From Molossus alvarezi (lineage: Eukaryota > Chordata > Mammalia > Chiroptera > Molossidae): a stretch of 64,000 nt of DNA. The translations under genes were made by a program, and so were the position numbers. The notes under the pieces are model-generated. The model did not search any database, was not told the origin of the DNA, and worked only from the letters and a program-made list of their open reading frames with translations. Shown one piece after another: positions 56,250-64,000 of this stretch (position 1 is the stretch's first letter; every line of letters begins with the position of its first letter). Where the stretch lies: NCBI GenBank assembly GCA_037176705.1, contig CM073889.1:52135596-52199595 (forward strand), given 5' to 3'.

Positions 56250-56465
56250 TGAATACTGGATGCTATGTACTTCCCCTACATTATACTAAGCCTACCTGAT
56301 ATGGTTATTGAGAACTATATCATTATTCAAATTTTATAATGAGGATTTGAGGCTTAGATTGGTTAAGTAACTTGTTTAGGCACTTTCAGCTGAGTACTGG
56401 GAGAACTGTGATTTAAACTCAGATGCCTGATTTAAAGCCTGAACTCTTGGCTTACAGCATGATTT
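56250..56465 (+). mobile_element. MIR SINE relic
   Basis: 'attttataatgaggatttga', 'gcttagattggttaagtaac' and 'tgatttaaactcagatgcct' are in MIR order; heavily diverged. Confidence 0.7.
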
Positions 56466-57500
56466 GGCCTAATTGCCAAGAATACAAAGGTAAATATGTA
56501 CTATCAACACCTAGAGATACTAGAGGCAATATAGCACAGGCTGGTGTCCCTAAAATCAAAGTTAAGGGTGTGAAGATGAAAGGGACAGTCTATAGTGTGG
56601 AATGGCTCAGACAAGTCATTAAAACAGACTTAAACTGTCCACTGAATTTGGAAATTTGGAAGATAGATCTAATAACCTGTTAAGTCTATTTCATTCGTTA
56701 TAATGGAGCTAGGAACAAATAGGAGATACAGAGGCATGGAGATAATAGGCATACATTTCTCTTGAAAAACATGGCTGTCAAGAGAGAGGTAATATCTCAT
56801 GGAGGAAGAAAGTACAAGGGAAGCATTTTTTTTTTTTAAGTATGTGGCAGACCTAAATATGCAAGAAAGAGGTGAAGATCCAGAGAGACAAAACTAGCTG
56901 GGTTTTTCACATGTGATAATCCTTGGTTTTCTCCTTAAAGCTGAAGGCAGAAGGAAGAAAGCAGGAGTGGATTGGGTTGCCTGAAGAACATAGGAAAAGT
57001 CTGATACAGCGTCTGTGGGTATAGAAAGGAGAGAATACTGCTGGGGAATGCCTTGCGAAAGAAATACCCTGTGTAGGTGGGGACTTTTGATTCACTTCAG
57101 AAATCTCCTAAAGGTGACAGAAAGGGAAATTCTGCAGTGAAAATTCTCTGGAATCGATTAAGTCCAGGCTCACCGCTGATAGTTGTGTAACTTCTTGGGT
57201 CTCAAAGATCTACCGAAGAACACGGAGTGGGGGGACAGCCGTTCCCCGAGGTCAATCACAGAGTCCGCTAATGCACTCATTCTGGCTGATTCAAACCCGT
57301 CCTGGCAAAAAGCCAGGTGACTTGGCGTGGTGTAGCAGTCTTCCTATGTTTTGCAGCAACTCTGCCATCGTGGCAACTTTAATGACATTTTTCTGGGTCC
57401 CAAAGCGCTGGAACGAATTTCAAGAACCCAGCTTCCCAGAGCCTGCAGGTACACAGGCAGATAACCTAAGCTGTCAGGCCTGAGGGAAGGCAGCCTCCAC
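56466..57500. other. Unique intronic sequence of NANP
   Basis: No gene or clear repeat. The sequence rises in GC towards the NANP CpG block. Confidence 0.5.
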
Positions 57501-57519
57501 AGCTCACTCGTCCTTCTTT

Positions 57520-57960
57520 CCCCCTCCTTCCAGCACGGGTGACTCATAGCACGAGATACCAGGACTTCCGGGGCCCCTGTGGGATCACCGACCCTGGGCG
57601 TGGTGTTAGGTGGACGCGGGAGGACACTTAGAAAACAGAAGAGCGCTCAGCACTAGGTAGGACGCGCGGACAACGCCCCTAAGAGGGCCGCGGGTACCGG
57701 AAAGTTACCTCAAACATGCCTTTTCTACTGGCCCCGGCTGTGTCGATGAGTGTGTTGTCCAGGTCAAAGAAGACCGCCCGCACTTTTAGCCCCATTTGAA
57801 CAGCCTTGTGACGCTCCAACTTCCCCCGCCCGCAGCAGCGCATGCGTAAAGCAGGCACTCGGGCAGGAACACATGGGCGGAGTTGTCAGGGTCACCTGAC
57901 CCTTCTGTGCCCTTCCCCTCCCCCCAACCTCCCAACTTCCCAACTCCAGCGAGATGCCTG
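57520..57960 (-). promoter_or_regulatory. NANP: NANP CpG-rich promoter region
   Basis: CpG-dense sequence around exon 1. Upstream of the ATG on the minus strand, an NRF1-like palindromic core 'gcgcatgcg' lies at 57838-57846, and GC-rich Sp1-type and 'gtcacctgac' motifs follow out to 57900. No TATA box stands at a suitable distance. This fits a housekeeping gene. The transcription start cannot be placed exactly. Confidence 0.6.
57709..57795 (-). CDS. NANP: NANP coding exon 1 (start of N-acetylneuraminate-9-phosphatase)
   Basis: Encodes the first 29 residues, starting MGLKVRAVFFDLDNTLID. This holds HAD motif I, DLDNT, whose first aspartate (Asp11) is the expected nucleophile, with Asp13 as acid/base. 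The exon ends GGC ATG TTT GAG and is followed by the donor GTAACT, leaving phase 0 to join exon 2. The start context is CAA-ATG-G: a weak base at -3 but G at +4. It is the only start upstream of motif I. The protein is one residue shorter than the 248-residue human form as I recall it, because MGLK stands where human has MGLSR. It lies in a CpG-rich block that is the evident promoter. Confidence 0.95.
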
Positions 57961-58268
57961 AGAAAGCGAAATCCTGTGGCACTCTGGAATCATTGTCTTT
58001 AGGGTGCGCTGCAATCGGTTAACTGGGTCAAGGCGCGAGTGGTTCTCTGAGCAACAATAAGAAGCGCGGTTTTCCTCCTTTGTATCTGCTTTTGCTGTTA
58101 GGGCTTGAGGAAGATGTTATAACTGGGGCAGGGGTGGGGATGGGTTGTTGGTGGTAGGGTTCTGTGACATCTGTCGCCTGGGAAGGAGACTGAAGAAACT
58201 GGCTTTTCCAGTTCGGTGGCAAGGGGGCAGGGTATCGCGCAGGGAGCTAGCTGCCAGCTAGAGGCTCT
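57961..58268. other. Upstream flank of NANP
   Basis: Mixed-GC sequence, no gene recognised. Confidence 0.5.
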
Positions 58269-58282
58269 GAAATGGTACTGGT

Positions 58283-58685
58283 TTTATAGCTTGCATAGTA
58301 TGCAGCTGTAAGAAAGAAAGATCTTTTATCAGTTGAGAGGACATGGAGGGACCTGGAAAGTATTATCCTAAGCAAAACAAGCCAAACAGAGAAAGACAAG
58401 TATCATATGATCTCACTTATTTGTGGAATATAATGAACATAACAGTCTAAGTAATGGGGTAGTCCCAGAGCCGTGGAAGTGGGGTACAGACTGACAATCC
58501 CCAGAACAGGGGGCGGTGGGGAAGAGATAAATCACAGAACTTATGTGCATGTATGCATCAATAATGGACATGGACAACAAAGCTGGGGACAGGGCAGGGA
58601 GGGAAGGGGAGAGGGAGGGGGAAGTAGTGAGGGGGGAAGGAGAAACATCTGTAACAAAAATTAATTAATTAATTAATAAAAAAAT
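58283..58685 (+). mobile_element. L1 3'-end insertion, 14-bp TSD
   Basis: Last codons of ORF2 ('gtatgcagctgtaagaaaga') through the complete bat L1 3'UTR to an ATTA-type tail. 'gaaatggtactggt' (58269-58282) recurs with one mismatch at 58686-58699. It lies about 0.5 kb upstream of the NANP start. Confidence 0.93.
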
Positions 58686-58794
58686 GAAATGGCACTGGTC
58701 CTTTGCTTTAAATCAAGGTATGAGTGTGTGTGTCTAGTATACTAAGACTGTGGCTATAGGAGCTACAAGAAGGTCACTGTTAGTAACAGGAGCA

Positions 58795-59460
58795 TAAGAA
58801 ATGTTCAAACCTGTAAAGAATTTTTATAAGTTTATTTGAGCCAAATTGACAATTGTGGGGAAGCAAAAATCTCAACGGATTAAGAAAATACTCTGGAGAA
58901 TGGCAGTTTTGCAGCTTACCTTATACATTATAGAATAAAAGGGGAAGACATAAGGATAGTTACTGAAATCCATTATCAGTAGGGTAAGGGGATGGGAGAA
59001 AGCAAAGTGGAGAAAACTCTGGGACTGAATTAAAAAGCAAAATGGGAGAGACACTACTTTTGCTTTGGTGGTTACATGATAGTTAATATTTACAGTACAT
59101 AAAGATGGTATGTGAGGGTTCTGTGGTCTCTGTGGTTGTGCTGTTGAGGGGTCTGGAAAAGAAGATTATTACTCTGACATTTCCAAGGTATGTTATCTTA
59201 AATGCAAAAAAGATAATAGGCTCTCGAGGTAAACGTTGACCTTTGTCAAAAAAAGTTGTAGGCCTAGGATATGACTACCCGCCATGACCCTCCTTTAGTT
59301 AGGACTTTTTGTTTCGACCATCTTATGTGGTTACCTTTGGTCTCTGAGGCTGTAAGGCCCACCACACAGACCTACTCTGAGCTTGTCATGTTTAGCATGT
59401 GGCCCCTTTTTCATCCACAGATGTCATAGGCAGTGTTTTAAAATCTTAATAGCTTATTAC
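58795..59460 (-). mobile_element. Possible LTR-derived segment (antisense)
   Basis: The opening 'gtttatttgagccaaattga' contains a reversed AATAAA-type signal and resembles the R/U5 edge of mammalian endogenous retrovirus LTRs seen in reverse. No retroviral gene is present. Family not identified. Confidence 0.35.
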
Positions 59461-59479
59461 CCAGGCTTATTTTTCAAGC

Positions 59480-60015
59480 TTAGAAACCTCCCATCTGGGT
59501 CTTTCTGTGTTTTTCCTGCTAGACTTTAGCAGACATGTTAGAACTGGAGCCCTCATTGACCTGGGTCCCCAGGCTAAGGCAACTAGATTCCATTCTTATA
59601 TAGGCCTCTTGGCTAAGGCGACTAAATGACTCCATTTTTATCATCAATGGACCTTCCTCGGTATTTTTTCAATAATTGGTTAATTAACCCTAGAAGTAAA
59701 GGAGTTTTGCCTAAGATTATAGTTGCCCCACGTGTTGGGAGGCATTTCCAGTATCGGTATTTGCAGGTATTTGTGAGCCCGGTGAATAATGCTAATTTTG
59801 ACTTCTGTAATTGTTGTCACGCACACTATTGTACCAGTCCTCGGAGGGAGAGGGGGGAAAAAGGAGGATGGGGTTTCTGTCTTTAAAATAGGAGGAGCAA
59901 GAAGAATCCTGGCTGCTGATCTGAGGGGAGACTATGCCCTCCCCAGTCCGCTGGCGAGAATAAAGCGCTCCTTTAAAATTTGGCTTTGTGTCTCTGGTTA
60001 TCTCACTGACACATT
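59480..60015 (+). mobile_element. Probable solo LTR (endogenous retrovirus type)
   Basis: Ends in a typical polyadenylation context: AATAAA at 59959-59964, then 'gctttgtgtctctggttatc' and 'tcactgacacatt'. Upstream it has a 'cttatatagg' TATA-like box (59596) and GC-rich patches. No gag, pol or env sequence follows. Boundaries are approximate. Confidence 0.45.
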
Positions 60016-60284
60016 ATAACACACTAGTACATTTTTAAAAGATGTAACCTGAGTTTTTTTAGAGCCTTTGTTTGACAGCTGTACGTGGAGACTTCAGGCT
60101 CTGTAGTGTCTGTCTGATGTCTTGTTCACCTTGATTGCTCTTTCTGAAGACTTGTATTTCCAGGTTTTTGGGTACCTTGTAACTAGATGATTTTCAGGTA
60201 TGGCAGGAGGCTAAGTGACGTGGACAGTCTATTAACACTCCTGAAGGGCAATAACAACTACTTCCTTTTACTGTTAGCAGAACA
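60016..60284. other. Short unassigned interval
   Basis: Between two LTR-like segments; nothing recognised. Confidence 0.4.
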
Positions 60285-60960
60285 AGGATCTTGAAACTGT
60301 CAACTGAAGGTCTCACTGCCAATTCAACACCAATGGGAATTCCCAGTTTAGGATGTGGTAAAAGGGGAGACTTTATTCAGTGAAAACAGCTCAATTGTGA
60401 AACAGCTTAATTGTGATAGAGCTTTGGTGAAGCAGCCCTGGGGAGTGGACTCAGGTGTTAGTTCCAGCTGTAATGGGTGGTGTTAAAGCCCCAGTGTAAC
60501 AGCTTCTACTGGGGAAATAAAGTCTTCAATGGAAACTATAAGTGCACTTTATTGAGGCAGAGATGAAGCTGTCTTATATAGAGAAGAGTGTCCAACCCCA
60601 GTCCCTGATTGCTCCTTTCTCATGCAAATGAACAGTCCAAATCCTCACTTTGGCCCAAAAAGCACTGTACTGATTGGGCAATAAAGATACAAATAAGTGT
60701 ATAGCTGTACAGCTCTGATTGGACTGGGAAAGTCTCAATCATATTGGACAAATTTTGATCCTAGGAATTCTCCTATAAGAATTCACTTGGATCCAGTCTG
60801 TCTATGGTTTTTCTCTGATATGCAGTGTGCATGAGAGGCTTCTCGACAAAAAACAGCTGCTAGACTCCAGTTATGAATTGGAGTCCAATTAACCATGTGG
60901 GGTCCTTTTGGCAGGTATATTCTTCTCAGGGTCAACAAAACTGATCTCAAATTTTCTGAC
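60285..60960 (-). mobile_element. Solo LTR (antisense), same family as 24853-25190
   Basis: Read on the minus strand: CCAAT-type boxes (near 60675 and 60720), a TATA-like 'ctatataag' near 60573-60582, AATAAA signals at 60546-60551 and 60372-60377, then 'attgagctgttttcactgaa' and 'attggtgttgaattgg'. The block from 60440 to 60290 parallels the plus-strand LTR at 24985-25190. The internal viral region is absent. Confidence 0.5.
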
Positions 60961-61460
60961 TAAGTTGTCTCTACTAGCTATCTTTACTGAAATTTGAATA
61001 TATGGTCATCACCAGTGACCAGAAATTGTGTATCAGATAGAACAGGCTATAACTGGCTTCCCACCTTATTTTGTTGGCTCTCTGAGCTAAGAGTAGTTTT
61101 TATAATTTTTAAATGATTAAAAAACTCAAAGGAATATTATTCATAATATGTGAAAGTTATATGAAATTTTAGTGTTCATGAATAGTTTTATTGTTAACAG
61201 CTACATCCATTTATATACATATTGTCTTTTGCTGCTTTTGCCCTCCAGTGGCAGAGATGAGTAGTTTGAAAGTGAAACCATTTGGTCTACAGAACCTAAA
61301 ATATTTACTATCTGGGACTTTATAAAAAAATTTCTCAACCCTTTACGTACATAATTAACAGTTGTTCAGCATAATTAGATTCTCTTATCTTTATGTTAAT
61401 AGATTTTTCCTCTGCAGTGACAAACTACAATTTATATAGTAGGCCCTGAAACAGGTCCTC
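60961..61460. other. Unique non-coding interval
   Basis: AT-rich; no gene or repeat recognised. Confidence 0.5.
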
Positions 61461-64000
61461 TTTTTTTTTTTTTTTTTTAATTAATTAATTTATTTTTGTT
61501 ATAGATGTTTCTCTATTTTCCCCCACTGATTCCCCCATCCCCATCTTTCACTACCCTTTCCCCCGCTTTGTTGCCCATGACCTTTGTTCATGCATACATG
61601 CATGTAAGTTCTGTGATTTATCTCTCCCCCACCACCCCTTGTTCTGGAGATTGTCAGTCTGTACCCCACTTCCACATTTCTGGGACAACCCCATTCCTCA
61701 GACTGTTATGTTCATTATATTCCACAAATAAGTGAGATCATATGATACTTGTCTTTCTCGGTTTGTCTTGTTTCCCTTAGGACAATACTTTCCAGGTCCC
61801 TTCATGCTCATCTCAGAAGATAAGAGATCTTTCTTACAGCTGCATAGTATTCCATTGTGTATACAGGTTTCTTATACAATCCGTCAACTGATGGACATTT
61901 GGGCTGTTTTCAGATTTTAGCTACTATAAATAGTGCTGCTACGAACAAGAGGGTACATATATTCTTTCTGATTGGTGCTTCAGGCTTCTTAGAATATATT
62001 CCTAGAAGTGGGATCACTGGGTCAAATGGAAGTTCAATTTTTAATTTTTGGAGGTAACAGCTTGGTGTTTTCCATAGTGGCTGCACCAGTCTGCATTCCC
62101 ACCAGTAGGGTACTAGAGTCCCCTTTTCTCCACACCCGTGCCAACACTTATTTGATAAATTGTTGAAAGCAGCCATTCTGACAGGTTTGAGGTGATACCT
62201 CATTGTTGTTTTAATTTGCATCTCTCTGATGATTAGTGATGTTGAGCATTTCTTCATATGTCTCTTAGCCATTTGTATGTCCTGTTTGGAGAGGTGTCGA
62301 TTTAGTTCCTATGGCCATGTTTTAATAGGGTTCTTTGTCTTCTTTTTGTTGAATAGTATAAGTGCTATATATATTGGAAATTAACCCCTTATCTGATATA
62401 TCATTGGCAATTATGCTCTCCCATACAGTGGGTTGCCTCTCCATTTTGATGATTGTATCTTTTGCTGTGCAGAAGGTTTTGATTTTGATGTAGTCTCATG
62501 TGTTCACTTTCTTCTTTGTTTCTGTTGCCTTAGGTGATGTGTCAGTTAAAATTCTGCTGCAAATGATGTCTGAAACTTTATTGCCTACATTTTCTTCTAG
62601 GATTTTTATGGATTCATGAGTCACATTTAAGTCTTTTATCCATTTTGAGTTTATTCTTGTGTATGATGTAAGTTGATTGTTTGGTTTCATTTTTTTGCAT
62701 GTAGCTGTCCAATTTTCCCAACACCATTTATTAAAGAGGCTGTCTTTACTCCACTGTGTGTGCTTGCCACCCTTGTCAAATATTAATTGAGCATATTACC
62801 TTGGGTCCATTTCTGGATTCTCTGTTCTGTTCCACTGGTCTATCTGCCTGTTCTTGTGCCAGTACCAGGCTGATTTGATTACAGTGGCTTTGTAGTATAA
62901 CCTGAAATCTGGTAATGTGATCCCTTCTACTTTGTTCATCTTTTACAACATTGCTGTGACTATTCGAGGTCTTTTTTGGTTTCATATGAACTATTGAAGT
63001 ATTTGTTCTAGTTCTGTGAAGTATGTCATTGGTATTTTGATGGGGATTGCATTGAATCTATAGATTGCTTTGGGTAGTATGGACATTTTAATGATGTAGA
63101 TTCTTACAATCCATGAACAAGGTATGTGCTTCCACTTTTTAATATCTTCCTCTATTTCTTTTTCAATGTCCTGTAGTTTTCTGAGGATGGGTCCTTTATT
63201 TCTTTGGTTAAGTTTATTCCTAGGTATCTTAATTTTTATGCTGCGATGGTAAATGGATTTTTTTGTTTGTTTGTTTCTCTTTCTGTGAGTTCATGCTTGG
63301 TGTATAAGAATGCCATCAATTCCTTGACATGAATTTTTTATCCTGTTACTTTGCCAAATTTATTTATTAAGTCTAGTAAATTTTTGATGGAGTCTTTGGG
63401 GTTTTCTACACATAGTATCATGTCATCTGCGAATGATGACAATTTCACTTCCTCCTTTCCAATTTGGACCCCTTTTATTTTTTCCTCCTGTCTGATTGCT
63501 GTGGCTAAGACTCCAGTACTATGTTAAATTAGAGTGGCGAAAGTGGGCATCTTTGCCTTGTTCCTGTTCTTAAGGAAAATGCTTTTAATTTTTGCCCATT
63601 GAGTATAATGTTGGCTGTAGGTCTTTCATATATGGCCTTTATTATGTCGAGGTATGATCCCTCTATTCCCAGATTACTGAGTGTTTTTTTCAGAAATGGG
63701 TTCTGGATTTTGTCGAATACTTTTTCAGCATCCATTATTGATATGATCATATGATTTTTATTTTTCATTTTGTTTATGTGGTGTATCACATTTATTGATT
63801 TGCAAATATTGTACCAGCCTTGCATCCCTGGGATGAATCCCATTTGGTCATGGTGAATAATTTTTTTGATGTATTGCTGGATTCAATTTGCTAGTATTTT
63901 GTTCAGGATTTTGGCATGTATGTTCATCAGGGATATTGGCCTGTAGTTTTTTTTCTTTGTAATGTCTTTTTCTAGTTTTGGAATTAGAATTATGCTGGCC
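61461..64000 (-). mobile_element. L1-I, 3' part, runs off the window
   Basis: Reversed poly(A) (T-run at 61461-61478), reversed 3'UTR, and then ORF2 from its stop at 61715-61717 up to at least the RT domain at 64000. It is fairly well kept, with long collinear pieces. Confidence 0.9.
61715..64000 (-). pseudogene. L1-I ORF2, 3' part (RT to C-terminus)
   Basis: From the right edge leftwards: the [20 protein letters not shown] segment (63843-63780), [15 protein letters not shown] near 63740, the RT loop [10 protein letters not shown] near 63420 with both aspartates kept, the [18 protein letters not shown] segment (62690) and the C-terminal [14 protein letters not shown] near 62100. Frameshifts between open pieces show it is inactive. 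The N-terminal half is outside the window. Confidence 0.82.

Larger units (their letters stand above)
45955..57708 (-). other. NANP: NANP intron 1 (11,754 bp)
   Basis: Bounded on the minus strand by GTAACT (donor, after GAG) and TTTATTTAG (acceptor). The intron is phase 0. It contains one large L1 (L1-H) in antisense orientation, nine Ves SINEs in both orientations, a small L1 tail and two MIRs. No other coding exon was seen, in keeping with the two-exon structure of NANP. Confidence 0.85.

Noticed and set aside
56967..57100. Further NANP exon inside the intron
   Set aside because: The two exons already join in phase and give a protein of the expected length with no missing segment.
57271..57483. 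70-codon plus-strand frame near the NANP promoter
   Set aside because: No domain recognised. It lies in the antisense of NANP intron 1 near a CpG-rich block, where open frames are expected by chance.

Overview
The window is a piece of a mammalian nuclear genome and almost certainly comes from a bat. The main clue is repeated tRNA-derived SINEs of the Ves type. They open with the 'ccctggccggtttggctca' head, carry A and B box-like motifs, and end in 'gtcctcgggtgaggatta'. Ves SINEs are known from vespertilionid and related bats. Most of the rest is LINE-1 (L1) sequence with bat-style 3' ends. There are no bacterial genes, no CRISPR array and no rRNA. Nearly every long open reading frame is a fragment of a decayed L1 ORF1 or ORF2, on one strand or the other.

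One cellular protein-coding gene is clearly present. NANP (N-acetylneuraminate-9-phosphatase, a HAD phosphatase of sialic acid synthesis) lies on the minus strand. Its coding exon 1 is at 57709-57795 and its coding exon 2 at 45298-45954. The exons join in phase 0 and give 247 residues with all four HAD motifs. The 11.75-kb intron is filled with an L1 in antisense orientation and many Ves SINEs. A second CpG-rich promoter-like block at about 23.5-24.25 kb lies 21 kb downstream of NANP. From remembered human gene order (NINL lies downstream of NANP on the same strand) it is a candidate NINL promoter and first exon, but no NINL coding sequence was recognised.

Layout. 1-270 is an L1 3' tail. 410-1262 and about 21075-21400 are two halves of one old L1, split by a roughly 19.8-kb nest of younger L1s: L1-A (+) at 1263-8358, then L1-B (+) at 8398-21060, itself split by an inverted L1-C (-) at 12932-18405 plus an antisense 5'UTR fragment. 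21.4-24.3 kb is mostly unique sequence with one SINE, a CA microsatellite and the CpG block. 24.3-29.05 kb holds ancient L2 and MIR relics, a solo LTR and a truncated L1. 29.06-37.98 kb holds minus-strand L1s. The large one (L1-E) is interrupted by a 2.1-kb element that has ORF1 but no ORF2 (half-L1, HAL1-like) with a perfect 13-bp target-site duplication. 38.4-42.15 kb is a plus-strand L1 with T-rich tandem repeats at its 5' side and a deleted middle. 42.2-58.0 kb is the NANP locus. 58.3-61.0 kb holds an L1 tail and several LTR-like segments. 61.46 kb to the end is the 3' part of another minus-strand L1 that runs off the window.

The biology is therefore one housekeeping enzyme gene, probably one neighbouring promoter, and a deeply layered retrotransposon landscape. 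I found no sign of a wholly new cellular system. The most noteworthy structures are the ORF1-only element, the nested and inverted L1 complex with its chimeric 5' end, the monomer-like tandem repeats in L1 5'UTRs, and an LTR family present in two opposite-facing copies.
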